From the NCBI GenBank assembly GCA_947385185.1, contig CANDJX010000018.1:1-17378 (forward strand): DNA of 17,378 nt. The letters are read 5' to 3'. Positions 1-7,453 of the stretch are shown here, piece after piece. This stretch comes from an uncultured Clostridia bacterium. GTDB taxonomy: Bacteria > Bacillota > Clostridia > Christensenellales > Pumilibacteraceae. The notes under the pieces are model-generated. The model had not been told where the DNA came from. It ran no database searches and worked only from the letters and a program-made list of their open reading frames with translations. Position 1 is the first letter of the stretch. Each line of letters starts with the position of its first letter. A program made the translations under genes and the position numbers.

Positions 1-46
1 TACACTGACAAGCACACTCTTTCCCTACACGACGCTCTTCCGATCT
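1..46. other. Illumina P5/index/Read 1 adapter left at contig end (not genomic)
   Basis: Positions 14-46 match the 33-base Illumina Read 1 adapter exactly (begins ACACTCTTTCCC, ends CTTCCGATCT). Positions 1-5 (TACAC) match the last bases of the P5 flow-cell sequence, and 6-13 (TGACAAGC) occupy the 8-base i5 index slot. The true genomic sequence therefore starts at 47. In frame 1 the adapter translates as LSLHDALPIS, so a gene caller would add a false N-terminus to the first protein. Confidence 0.97.
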
Positions 47-588
47 CTTACGGCGGAGCGATCGAAGGACATTTCAAGGGCACTTTCGATATATCTTCGG
101 ACGGTAAGCTCAAAGTGGTTATCGGCGTTCAGGACGGAATAACGAAAAACGAGGAAATCACCGTTACCGACGAGGGCAGAACTTTCGGGTTTACGCTTTC
201 TCATCCCGGCGACAGCGCCAATTCTATCAAGAACCATAAAAATCACGTTTCGAAACATCATCTTATCAAAGCGTGGAACGCCGCCCGCGGCACGAGTATC
301 GCAGTCCCGGACGAACCCGAGTTTACGATGACGTTCCGCGGAGTCGCTTCGCGCGTAATGTTCGGCAACGTAATTCCGTCGCCGCAGGACGCGGAAGGAA
401 GCATGGATACGATTACGGCGAAGGTGGGACAGGAACTTACGTTGCCCGAATGCGGTTATACCCGCGCGGGATATAAGTTCGACGGTTGGCAGATCCTCGA
501 CGGAGAAACCACTACGGCGAAAGCGGGAGAAAAATATATCATGGTATCCTGCGACGTCTACATCGAAGCGATGTGGACAGCCGAATAA
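47..588 (+). CDS. InlB B-repeat (Listeria-Bacteroides repeat) surface protein, C-terminal fragment
   Basis: The reading frame is open from the window edge to TAA at 586-588, but only bases from 47 on are genomic, so the real start lies outside the window. The last ~55 residues (GQELTLPECGYTRAGYKFDGW, then AGEKYIMVSCDVYIEAMW) fit one InlB B-repeat: a conserved GY.FDGW core, a turn, then a YIEAMW-type closing strand. Such repeats are known from secreted or surface proteins of Firmicutes and Bacteroidetes and are thought to form beta-rich stalks. The upstream ~120 visible residues are polar and I do not recognise them. No LPXTG signal or C-terminal membrane helix follows, so anchoring must be elsewhere in the protein. 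The next gene starts 72 bases on and has no clear promoter, so the two may be co-transcribed. Confidence 0.8.
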
Positions 589-602
589 AATCGATAACGG
601 CG

Positions 603-634
603 GATTGCCGCGTCCCGTGAAGGTCGCGGCAATC
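603..634 (+). other. Intergenic hairpin between the InlB-repeat and kinase genes
   Basis: A perfect 10-bp inverted repeat (GATTGCCGCG at 603-612, CGCGGCAATC at 625-634) encloses a 12-base loop. No T-run follows directly; only TTTT at 642-645, after seven other bases. It is therefore a poor terminator and more likely an attenuating or mRNA-stabilising hairpin just before the ribosome binding site at 649-654. Confidence 0.45.
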
Positions 635-660
635 ATGCCCGTTTTCGGAAGGAGATAAAA

Positions 661-2181
661 ATGGAAAAAGAAAAAAGCGGAAAATTCCGACGGAATTTAC
701 TTACCGCGATGTTTATTGTTTCCGCTGTCGGATTGCTGTTCGCACTGTTTTTTCCGCTCATTATCTGGGATGCGCTCGGCAGCGGCGCAATGCATTTCAT
801 GCAATACGGCAGAGTGAGCGTCAGCGGCGCGAGCGACGGATCTTCGAGCGCTACGTTTCTTTACGGTCTGGGGTATACGCTGTCGCACATGGACGGCGGC
901 ACGTTTATTCCGGCGCAGCTGTTTTCCGCGCAGTGGCGCGTCGTTATGGACGTGACCGAACTAAGCGCGGCGGCGGACGGACTCGGCGTGATAACGATGA
1001 TATTGACCGTATTGTTATTCGTGTCGCTTCTCGCCATGACGGTTATATACGTGCTTGCTCGTTTTACGAAAATACCCGTTATGACGACAATCGCAAAATA
1101 TCTGTCCGTGTCTGTTGCGGGAATCGAACTTGTAACGGTTATTTGGTTTTCGATAATAGTTTACGCCGTGGCGGGTTATTCGCTCGAGCACATAAGCCAG
1201 ATGTTTATCGGGATCATACTTTATTTTGTCGGAATTACGGGCGCGGAGATCCATTATGTCGTGCGGCTGTTGCTGTTCAACGTTTTAAGCAAACTCATAA
1301 TAATTTTCGGCGTCTTTACCATATACGTATATCCTGCGCTTAAAAGCAACCGTATCAATATTTCCGACAATCGGATTCTTGCCGTATCCGTAATAAATCT
1401 TATAATCTGTCTTATACTGAGCGTGTTCAAAGGATACGGATTCGGCAATCCCGTCAACGGATTCACTTCCTCGGTCATTTGCGGCTCGTATGCCGTTTTC
1501 GGTTGCTTTCTTTGCCTCGGTCTGCAGATGGGTATATTTCGCGAGAAAAACTTGCAGGAGGACAATGTGACGCTCGAAAAATTATTACACGAAGAAGCGC
1601 AGAAGCACGAGCTCAGCAAAAACACGGTAGACCTCATAAATATCAAATGTCACGATCTCAAATACAGACTGCGTAAACTCGAAAGCGACCCGAAGTCGGT
1701 CGATAAAGAAATACTCGACGATCTTTATAAAACCGTGTCGATATACGACTCCATAACGAAAACTGGGAACGAAGTGCTCGACGTCGTTATCATGAACTTT
1801 TGGTCGGTTTTCTCCAAGTATAATATGCAGTTTACGTATATGGTGGACGGTTCGGCGTTGTCCGTCATGCGTCCGGTCGATATTTCATCGTTGTTCGGCA
1901 ATCTGCTCGATAACGCCACGGAGTGCGTTCTGCGCGAAAAAGAGGACGAAAGAATAATAAGCATGAGCGTGCATAAAGAAAAACAGATGCTTATTATCCA
2001 TATCCACAATACCTGTACGACTCCGCCCGTGTTCGAAGACGGCTTGCCCGTGACTACCAAAGACGACAAGGAATACCACGGCTTCGGGGTCAGGTCGGTC
2101 AGGTATCTTGTGAAAAAGTATAACGGCAACGTACAGATGTCGTGGAAAAATAACGTTTTTTCCGTAGATATAATTATCTGA
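661..2181 (+). CDS. GHKL (AgrC/HPK10-type) sensor histidine kinase with atypical N-terminal membrane domain
   Basis: The start is set by AAGGAG at 649-654, six bases before ATG. The C-terminal ~220 residues are a GHKL kinase: phospho-acceptor H331 in KCHDLKYRLRKL, N-box N414-LLDN418, and a G-box HGFG at 473-476 followed by a short terminal strand. The order and the short ATPase domain are typical of kinases that pair with LytTR regulators. The stretch ~205-290 (three helices, then QEDNVTLEKLLHEE) is typical AgrC-like membrane and linker sequence. Residues 1-200 are not: helix 1 (~13-37), a polar extracytoplasmic segment of ~70 residues, then three further helices, like a free-standing four-helix membrane protein. 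No response regulator is adjacent. The gene may be a true sensor variant, a gene fusion or an assembly join near 1240-1300; the reading frame itself is intact. Confidence 0.85.
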   Translation: MEKEKSGKFRRNLLTAMFIVSAVGLLFALFFPLIIWDALGSGAMHFMQYGRVSVSGASDGSSSATFLYGLGYTLSHMDGGTFIPAQLFSAQWRVVMDVTELSAAADGLGVITMILTVLLFVSLLAMTVIYVLARFTKIPVMTTIAKYLSVSVAGIELVTVIWFSIIVYAVAGYSLEHISQMFIGIILYFVGITGAEIHYVVRLLLFNVLSKLIIIFGVFTIYVYPALKSNRINISDNRILAVSVINLIICLILSVFKGYGFGNPVNGFTSSVICGSYAVFGCFLCLGLQMGIFREKNLQEDNVTLEKLLHEEAQKHELSKNTVDLINIKCHDLKYRLRKLESDPKSVDKEILDDLYKTVSIYDSITKTGNEVLDVVIMNFWSVFSKYNMQFTYMVDGSALSVMRPVDISSLFGNLLDNATECVLREKEDERIISMSVHKEKQMLIIHIHNTCTTPPVFEDGLPVTTKDDKEYHGFGVRSVRYLVKKYNGNVQMSWKNNVFSVDIII

Positions 2182-2217
2182 CAGCCTGCGCAAACGCTTT
2201 ATTTTTTATCTTTGCCG

Positions 2218-2226
2218 TGTTATAAT
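2218..2226 (+). promoter_or_regulatory. Extended -10 promoter for rlmB
   Basis: TGTTATAAT at 2218-2226 is a perfect extended -10 (TGnTATAAT), 34 bases before the GTG start. The -35 position 17 bases upstream is weak (TTTATT, 2198-2203), as often seen when the TG extension is present. It separates rlmB from the upstream kinase gene. Confidence 0.7.
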
Positions 2227-2260
2227 AAGCGAGCAGATTTTACCGAAAGAAGGTGTTACA

Positions 2261-2992
2261 GTGAAAATTTACGGAAGGAACGCGGTTGAGGAAGCGCTTA
2301 AAAGCGGCATGACTATAGATCGGCTCGTAGTTCAGCGCGATCTCAAAGACGCGGGCGCGAATCGTATTATTAAGGAAGCGAAGGATCGCGGCATAAAAAT
2401 ATTTTTCCGCGACCGCTCCGTGCTTGACCGCGAGTGCGACGAGAAGTCCAGACATCAGGGGTTTATCGTCGAAGTAACGGATTTCAAATACAGTGAATTG
2501 CAGGACATTCTCGACGTCGCCGAAGCGAAAGGCGAGCCGCCGTTCATAGTGCTTCTCGACGGCGTGGAGGACCCGCATAATCTCGGTTCGGTCATAAGGG
2601 TCGCGGAATGCGCCGGCGTTCACGGCGTGGTCATCCCGCGCCACAGGTCGGTGACGGTAAACGATACGGTGGTTAAGGTGTCGAGCGGCGCCGCCGCGCA
2701 TCTGCCCGTTGCCAAAGTGACGAACATAAACGACGCCATCGCCGAACTGAAGCAGAAAGGCGTATGGGTCTACGCCGCGGACATGGACGGCGACGACGTA
2801 TATAAGACCAATCTCAAGGGCGCGGTTGCGTTCGTCGTCGGCGGAGAGGGTAAAGGCGTCAAACGGCTTACGCGCGAAATGTGCGACGGCGTTGTGTCCA
2901 TTCCCATGTTCGGCAAAGTCAATTCGCTCAACGCGTCCGTGGCGGCGGCGGTCGTCGTTTACGAAAAAGTGCGCCAGGACAGGGAACAGTAA
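2261..2992 (+). CDS. rlmB: 23S rRNA (guanosine-2'-O-)-methyltransferase RlmB, SpoU/TrmH family
   Basis: This family transfers a methyl group from S-adenosylmethionine to the 2'-OH of a guanosine in domain V of 23S rRNA (G2251 in E. coli). The 243-residue length is normal for the family. Residues ~1-80 form the L30e-like RNA-binding domain (YGRNAVEEALKSG, then IKIFFRD and RHQGFIVEV). The rest is the knotted SPOUT catalytic domain, with motif 1 DGVEDPHNLGSVIR, motif 2 FVVGGEGKGVKRLT, and motif 3 VSIPMFGKVNSLNASVAAAV, which builds the deep trefoil knot and cofactor site. All key residues are present. The start is GTG at 2261, supported by AAGGTG at 2250-2255 and by the family's usual N-terminus beginning right there. 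It is a single-gene unit with its own promoter and terminator. Confidence 0.95.
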   Translation: MKIYGRNAVEEALKSGMTIDRLVVQRDLKDAGANRIIKEAKDRGIKIFFRDRSVLDRECDEKSRHQGFIVEVTDFKYSELQDILDVAEAKGEPPFIVLLDGVEDPHNLGSVIRVAECAGVHGVVIPRHRSVTVNDTVVKVSSGAAAHLPVAKVTNINDAIAELKQKGVWVYAADMDGDDVYKTNLKGAVAFVVGGEGKGVKRLTREMCDGVVSIPMFGKVNSLNASVAAAVVVYEKVRQDREQ

Positions 2993-3027
2993 GATATAAT
3001 CGGCATAAATCGATACCGAGGTAAAGC

Positions 3028-3061
3028 AAAACGGGTCCCGGATGTACCGGAACCCGTTTTT
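3028..3061. terminator. Bidirectional intrinsic terminator between rlmB and the minus-strand membrane gene
   Basis: A 14-bp stem with one mismatch (3028-3041 against 3047-3060) and the 5-base loop ATGTA is flanked by AAAA on the left and TTTTT on the right. It can therefore end transcripts from both directions. It sits exactly between two convergent stop codons (2992 and 3078). Confidence 0.9.
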
Positions 3062-3077
3062 AAGTTATTGCCTTTTA

Positions 3078-3623
3078 TTACATGAACAGGAAGAATATCG
3101 CGCCGAGATATGCGGCGATTCCGATGGGGATATATCCCCAGTCGGTTATCCATGCCCAGCCGTATTGCAATCCGAACATATACAGGATTATTATTATGCC
3201 GAGGACGATATAAACGATCCCCATTATCACGGTCAGGGCGTCGCCTTTGGACGTGATCAGCAGATAAATTCCGTACGCCGCGATAAGAATGCCGAGCGCG
3301 AGGAATATCCAGGAAGAAATCTGATCGGCGGCTATTACGAGAGCTACGCCGACTATGATCTCTATGATTCCGATAATAAGACTTTTCGACGAGTTCTTAT
3401 ATCGGAAATAGTTCACTACGGCGACCAGACCGAGACACGCGGCGACTACGCCGATGATCCTTATCAACAGCGAAACGAGTCCGAACGTTCCGTTAAAGAA
3501 CAGGATAAACGTGCCTATTACCGCGAGTATGATGCCCACCATAGCGTCGACGGACAGATTCATGGAAAAACTTGCCGTGACTCTTTCGTGCCGTCTTTGT
3601 CTTTCACTTTTACGTTGTGCCAT
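3078..3623 (-). CDS. DUF308/HdeD-like small integral membrane protein
   Basis: The 181-residue protein has a short basic N-terminus (MAQRKSERQRRHERV) followed by about six tightly packed hydrophobic helices in pairs, with glycines near the helix ends (for example SLLIRIIGVVAACLGLVAVV, IIGIIEIIVGVALVIAA, WIFLALGILIAAYGIYLLI and IMGIVYIVLGIIIILYMF). The paired-helix, GI.E...G pattern is that of DUF308, the family including E. coli HdeD, an acid-stress membrane protein; the molecular function is unknown. The start ATG at 3623 has AAGGAG at 3634-3639 on the minus strand, ten bases upstream. The positive N-terminus argues for a cytoplasmic start. It is separated from the next minus-strand gene by 94 bases without a clear terminator, so read-through from the flavin reductase gene is possible. 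Confidence 0.72.
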   Translation of the reverse strand: MAQRKSERQRRHERVTASFSMNLSVDAMVGIILAVIGTFILFFNGTFGLVSLLIRIIGVVAACLGLVAVVNYFRYKNSSKSLIIGIIEIIVGVALVIAADQISSWIFLALGILIAAYGIYLLITSKGDALTVIMGIVYIVLGIIIILYMFGLQYGWAWITDWGYIPIGIAAYLGAIFFLFM

Positions 3624-3717
3624 TTGTATTACACTCCTTTATATCATTATCGGTAGTATGCTCGATAAAATAAAAAGCAATCGCCGATTTTTCGATCATA
3701 TGAATAAAATTCGTCGT

Positions 3718-4320
3718 TTACAGAGGCTTGAAATCGGAAGCGGGATGTTTGCACCACGGGCATACGAAATCGTCCGGAAGCACGTCGCCCTCGTAAATAT
3801 ATCCGCATACCGTGCATATGAATCCTTTTTTCTTTTCTTCCGGTTTCGGCGAAGTCTTTATGTTTTTGTGATAATACGAATAACTTACAGAGCCGTCGTC
3901 GCTCAGAACTTCGGCGTCGCATACGTCCGCCAGAAAGAGAATATGAGTTCCGAGGTCGATAGACGACGCCACTTTCGCGCAAATATATGCGTTGCATTCG
4001 TCTGCGATATATATAACGCCGTTACTCGCGCGTTTGTACTCTATCCCGAGACTCTTATCGACGTTTGCGCCGCTCTGAAATCCCCAATGCCTGTAAGTTG
4101 CGAACTTGCTGTTTTCGGTAAGCACGGACACGTTGAAAACCCCCGTGCGAGAAATCATGCCGCACGTATAGTTGTCCTTGTTTACCGCAACGACTATTCT
4201 GTTCGGAGCAGTCGTTACCTGCATGACCGTATTGACTATGCAACCGTTGTCCTTGCCGTTTTCGTTCGCGGTCAGAATAAATAATCCGTACGTCAGTTTT
4301 TGCAATGCTTTTGCGTCCAT
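3718..4320 (-). CDS. Flavin reductase-rubredoxin fusion (high-molecular-weight rubredoxin type)
   Basis: Residues 1-155 are a flavin reductase-like, FMN-binding split-barrel domain (start MDAKALQKLTYGLFILTA, then NGCIVNTVMQVTTAPNRIVVAVNK, GVFNVSVL and FQSG). Residues ~166-195 are a compact rubredoxin domain with all four iron ligands, C169-x2-C172 and C187-x2-C190 (FICTVCGYIYEGD, then FVCPWC). A charged linker KPEEKKKG joins them. The architecture matches the high-molecular-weight rubredoxin (Hrb) of acetogens such as Moorella, which receives electrons from NAD(P)H and passes them to flavodiiron proteins that remove O2 or NO. No flavodiiron gene lies in the window. The protein is cytoplasmic, with no signal peptide. 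A good minus-strand promoter lies upstream; the ribosome binding site is weak (CGGGT). Confidence 0.9.
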   Translation of the reverse strand: MDAKALQKLTYGLFILTANENGKDNGCIVNTVMQVTTAPNRIVVAVNKDNYTCGMISRTGVFNVSVLTENSKFATYRHWGFQSGANVDKSLGIEYKRASNGVIYIADECNAYICAKVASSIDLGTHILFLADVCDAEVLSDDGSVSYSYYHKNIKTSPKPEEKKKGFICTVCGYIYEGDVLPDDFVCPWCKHPASDFKPL

Positions 4321-4353
4321 AATTTAATTACCCGTGCGATAAAATTCGGATAT

Positions 4354-4382
4354 ACTATATCACAAACAAATTTATTTTTCAA
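4354..4382 (-). promoter_or_regulatory. Promoter of the flavin reductase-rubredoxin gene
   Basis: Read on the minus strand: -35 TTGAAA (4377-4382), a 17-base spacer ending in TGA, and -10 TATAGT (4354-4359). Each hexamer matches the sigma-A consensus at five of six positions, and the TG one base before the -10 makes it an extended promoter. Transcription would start about 27 bases before the ATG. Confidence 0.75.
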
Positions 4383-4513
4383 GCGAATTGCCATAAATCG
4401 TAAAAATATACCTTTGGCGCAAAAAGCGTATATCGAACGAAAAATGCCGTATATGGGGATTGAAAAAAGGATAATGCAATAAATTGTTTCGGACGCCTGC
4501 AGATTACGATCTG

Positions 4514-4999
4514 TCAGTACGTCCTTACGCCGAGAACGTGCAAACCGCGCACGCGTTCGTAATTATATGAATCGAGCGGTCTGTCGAATACGTCATAGCT
4601 GTGAGCGGCTACGAAGATATTCCCGCGCTCTATGCGCGTCACAACGGGCGAGTGGTAAAAATCGCCCGTCGATCTTCCGAGCTGAACTATATCGCCGACT
4701 TCGAGCTTTTCGAGCGGGATTTCTTCCGCGAAAGGACCGGCGCCTTTGTTATTGACGAGAAAATTATACAAATACCCGACTCCGGACCAGGAGGGCGTTC
4801 TGTCGTTGAGCGATTTATAATACCACCCCATGCCCGGAGTGTAGTTCATGACGCTCGCGCCGGCATAAATGCACTGCGACGCGTAATTGGTGCAGTCGCC
4901 GCCGATGTTTTCGAAATTGTAGTAAGCGGGATTCCTGCCGAAAGCCCATTTTTCGGCGTATTCGTAAACTTTCGATCTGTCGTATCGTAAAATTCGCAT
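4514..4999 (-). CDS. Amidase_6 (putative amidase domain) protein, papain-like fold
   Basis: The 161 residues are almost entirely one Amidase_6 domain: start YDRSKVYEYAEKWAFGRNPAYYNF, then the conserved GGDCTNYASQC block whose C36 is the expected nucleophile, GWYYKSLNDRTPSWSGV, GDIVQLG, and the histidine region (H115 in FYHSPVV, then AAHSYD at 131-135). Family members are NlpC/P60-like cysteine hydrolases found in many Firmicutes, often as secreted or phage-like proteins; the substrate is unproven. This copy has no signal peptide, membrane helix or cell-wall repeat, so either it acts in the cytoplasm or it is released another way. The ATG at 4999 is the only plausible start, because an in-frame TAA lies close upstream. 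No Shine-Dalgarno sequence is visible. TAAAAT a few bases before the ATG could give a near-leaderless transcript. Confidence 0.82.
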   Translation of the reverse strand: MRILRYDRSKVYEYAEKWAFGRNPAYYNFENIGGDCTNYASQCIYAGASVMNYTPGMGWYYKSLNDRTPSWSGVGYLYNFLVNNKGAGPFAEEIPLEKLEVGDIVQLGRSTGDFYHSPVVTRIERGNIFVAAHSYDVFDRPLDSYNYERVRGLHVLGVRTY

Positions 5000-5326
5000 A
5001 CTATATTTTATGTGCGATGCGAATTATGTGTAATGCGATTTTTTGTGTGAAGGGAATTTTTTATAAAATTTTAAACGAGTTTTATATCTATAATTTTAAT
5101 TTCGGCTGTTTACAAATTGTAATTAACTGAAAAAGTCTGAATGCAAAATTGTATTCGAACTTGAGAAAGATGAAAATATTTTTCAAACATTTACTTTATA
5201 AAACGATATTAAACAATTGTTAGCATATCATGTTCTTTATGGTATGAAATAATTAATTTTATTGTATATTGAAATACTATGATTTTTGTAGAAATTATGT
5301 TATAATATTAAAAATGGAGGTATTTT
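5000..5326. other. AT-rich gene-free stretch before the DUF262 gene
   Basis: These 327 bases hold no convincing open frame. They mark the left edge of the AT-rich insert: bases before ~5000 have the mixed composition of the host, and from ~5030 on A and T dominate. It contains the promoter of the following gene. TTACAA-A-TTGTAA at 5110-5122 is a short perfect palindrome that could be an operator, though such sites arise by chance in AT-rich DNA. I found no copy of a tRNA 3' end here that would mark an attachment site. Confidence 0.6.
5298..5306 (+). promoter_or_regulatory. Extended -10 promoter for the DUF262/DUF1524 gene
   Basis: TGTTATAAT at 5298-5306 is a perfect extended -10. No good -35 lies at 16-18 bases. 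GGAGG at 5316-5320 follows, six bases before the ATG at 5327, so the untranslated leader would be very short (about 14 bases). Confidence 0.65.
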
Positions 5327-7147
5327 ATGGCGACATTAAAGTATTATGTGGAAAATATTGCATATACAGTATTAAAAAATAAAATTAGCGCACCAAAATT
5401 TCAGCGAAATTTTGTATGGAAAAAGAGAGCGAGGAGAGATCTCGTGGATTCTATAAAGCAAGGATTACCAATAGGCTCCTTTTTGTTGCAACGTTTATCC
5501 GGCGATCAATATGCGATAATTGACGGAAGACAACGTTTATCAACAATCCTTGATTATGAAGAACATCGTTATCTATATGTGGAAGATAAAGATCTGACAG
5601 AAGAAAAGATAGAAAGGCTACTATTAACTGTTCCTAAAATCAAAGAGGCATATGATCAATACAATGATTTTGCGAGAAAATCCATTATTAAGATCATAAA
5701 AACATTCATATTAAAACAGCTGAAGACTAAAGATTTAAATAAAATAGATGTTGTATATGATATTTGTGATTTAATAAATAATAAGTTTCCGCAGTTAACA
5801 AAAGATGATAGGAAAATCTTAAACTGTGCAGTAAACAATTTTTATGATGATATATGGCAAATATTAGATATAAATAATATTATTTTACCGTGTATTATTT
5901 TTAATGAAAATGCTACGGATGATGAAATTGTTAAAACTTTTGTTAATTTAAACCAAAAAGGAACTAAACTTAGTCAATATGATTTATATTCGGCAAAATG
6001 GCAAAATGATTATATTATTGTTGACGATCATGAAATTATCGAAAAAGTTATTTCAAAATATGAAGATAGTTTAGAAAATAATCAAAACATAGAAACTCAA
6101 GGTTTTAATGCCGAAGAAATACGAACGACAAAAGAAATAAATGTTTTTGAATATGCATACGCTTTATCAAAATTGATTGGTGAAAAATGTAATAATGAGA
6201 TATATCAAATAAAAGAAGCAAGTGAAGTAGACGCATTAGGTTTTTCTATTTTGGCAAGCATATTGAATATAAGTAGTAAGAATATGGTAGAATTATCTAA
6301 AAAATTATTGGATAGCCATATTAATTGTGCAATACTAAAAGAAAAAATAATTAGCTGCACTTTATCCGTACAAAAAAATTTATCTTTTTATTGTACGGCT
6401 CCGGATCAGAAATTATATTACACACATGCTTTTAATCAATTGGTAAGTTATATAGTTACTGTATTTAAAGCGAAATATGAAATTACAAGCGATGGACGAA
6501 TTGTCGACAATGCTAAAAGTTCTAAAATTAAGGATTTCTATAAGAACTTGCCAATGTGGTATTTGTATGATAATATTCGTGGCTATTGGGCTGGATCTGG
6601 GGATACGAAACTTGATAATTTAGTTTTAGTTGAAGATATTTTTCAATCTCGCTATTTTGGAAAAGTATCTTGCGATTCCTTTCGCTCTGCTTTATTAGAA
6701 TGGATTAGCGAGGAAAACGAAGAGAAAACAAGTATAGTCAAACCGGAAACAAAGTTATTTATAAATTATATTATTAAAAGAAAATGTAGTGAATATCATG
6801 ATTCTATGGATATTGAGCACATCATTCCTCAAGCTCGACTCGAAATGCTTGCCACCCGAGAGCGTAATGTTGTCGGTATTTCTTCCCCCGCTAATTTGAC
6901 ACTTATACCTAAATTTGACAATAGAGCAAAACGAGATAAGACATATTATGAATTAATAGAAAGTAAAGATGAAACCGCGCTTACATACAATAAAGAATAT
7001 TTAATAAAATATGTTTATCCCGAGCATTTTGAAGTTCGTTTTATAGAATCTCAATCGGATTTTACAGTCGGTAATTATAATCAATTTAAAAAAGATCGAG
7101 CAAATACTCTTATTAATCTGTTTCTTAATATATATTATGCGGATTAG
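5327..7147 (+). CDS. DUF262-DUF1524 protein, GmrSD/SspE-like type IV restriction nuclease
   Basis: Residues ~1-230 are a DUF262 domain: PKFQRNFVWKKRARRDLVDSI, GLPIGSFLL and the ParB-like nucleotide-binding motif IDGRQRLSTI (D66-G-R-Q-R70; the usual form is DGQQR). Residues ~485-600 carry the DUF1524 His-Me finger nuclease: MDIEHIIPQ (D495, H498), PANLTLIP (N523) and DNRAK (N532, K535). In GmrSD the DUF262 part uses nucleotide hydrolysis to control cleavage of glucosylated phage DNA; in SspE it responds to phosphorothioated DNA. Length (606 residues) fits a single-chain enzyme. The gene is A/T-rich and its codons differ sharply from its neighbours, indicating recent transfer. No methylase, ssp or BREX gene is adjacent, so it seems to act alone. 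Phage defence is inferred from the family. Confidence 0.88.
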   Translation: MATLKYYVENIAYTVLKNKISAPKFQRNFVWKKRARRDLVDSIKQGLPIGSFLLQRLSGDQYAIIDGRQRLSTILDYEEHRYLYVEDKDLTEEKIERLLLTVPKIKEAYDQYNDFARKSIIKIIKTFILKQLKTKDLNKIDVVYDICDLINNKFPQLTKDDRKILNCAVNNFYDDIWQILDINNIILPCIIFNENATDDEIVKTFVNLNQKGTKLSQYDLYSAKWQNDYIIVDDHEIIEKVISKYEDSLENNQNIETQGFNAEEIRTTKEINVFEYAYALSKLIGEKCNNEIYQIKEASEVDALGFSILASILNISSKNMVELSKKLLDSHINCAILKEKIISCTLSVQKNLSFYCTAPDQKLYYTHAFNQLVSYIVTVFKAKYEITSDGRIVDNAKSSKIKDFYKNLPMWYLYDNIRGYWAGSGDTKLDNLVLVEDIFQSRYFGKVSCDSFRSALLEWISEENEEKTSIVKPETKLFINYIIKRKCSEYHDSMDIEHIIPQARLEMLATRERNVVGISSPANLTLIPKFDNRAKRDKTYYELIESKDETALTYNKEYLIKYVYPEHFEVRFIESQSDFTVGNYNQFKKDRANTLINLFLNIYYAD

Positions 7148-7235
7148 TTCTTTGATTGAGAAAGTTGCATTTGCACTTTTAACATTAGCTTTTATTTGTT
7201 TTGAGTGGGAGAGGGAGGACAACATATCATAAAAC

Positions 7236-7265
7236 AAAAAGACAGACATTTAGCCTGTCTTTTTT
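7236..7265. terminator. Bidirectional terminator between the nuclease gene and the tRNA operon
   Basis: AAAAAGACAG (7236-7245) pairs perfectly with CTGTCTTTTT (7255-7264) around a 9-base loop, giving a U-run on either strand. It can end both the plus-strand nuclease mRNA and the minus-strand tRNA transcript, and directly abuts the CCA end of tRNA-Val. Confidence 0.88.
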
Positions 7266-7340
7266 GGTGGAAGCTATAGGGCTCGAACCTATGACCCTCT
7301 GCTTGTAAGGCAGACGCTCTCCCAACTGAGCTAAGCTTCC
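7265..7340 (-). tRNA. tRNA-Val (anticodon TAC), CCA encoded
   Basis: The minus strand folds as a standard cloverleaf: acceptor GGAAGCT/AGCTTCC, D arm GCTC...GAGC, anticodon loop CTTACAA (TAC at 7305-7307), five-base variable loop, T arm ATAGG-TTCGAGC-CCTAT, discriminator A at 7268 and genomic CCA at 7265-7267. All stems pair fully. It is the last gene of the three-tRNA operon. Confidence 0.97.
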
Positions 7341-7343
7341 ATA

Positions 7344-7361
7344 TGCGACGAAGCCGTCGCA
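7344..7361 (-). other. Hairpin in the tRNA-Glu/tRNA-Val spacer
   Basis: A perfect 7-bp stem (TGCGACG/CGTCGCA) with a four-base loop fills much of the 34-base spacer between two tRNA genes. No U-run follows on the minus strand, so a processing or spacing element is more likely than a terminator. Confidence 0.4.
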
Positions 7362-7374
7362 ATTATATATTTTT

Positions 7375-7449
7375 TGGTATCCCTATCGGGACTCGAACCC
7401 GAGATTCCACCGTGAAAGGGTGATGTCTTAACCGCTTGACCATAGGGAC
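7375..7449 (-). tRNA. tRNA-Glu (anticodon TTC), CCA encoded
   Basis: Minus-strand cloverleaf with acceptor GTCCCTA/TAGGGAT (a G1-U72 wobble closes it), D arm starting GGTCAAGCGGTTAAGAC, which is typical of glutamate tRNAs, anticodon loop CTTTCAC (TTC at 7414-7416), T arm CTCGGGTTCGAGTCCCGA, discriminator A at 7378 and genomic CCA at 7375-7377. Length is 72 nucleotides before CCA, as usual for tRNA-Glu. Confidence 0.96.
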
Positions 7450-7453
7450 TTAA

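Noticed and set aside
4500..4513. Hairpin CAGAT/ATCTG just past the amidase stop as a terminator
   Set aside because: The stem is only five pairs and no U-run follows on the minus strand.
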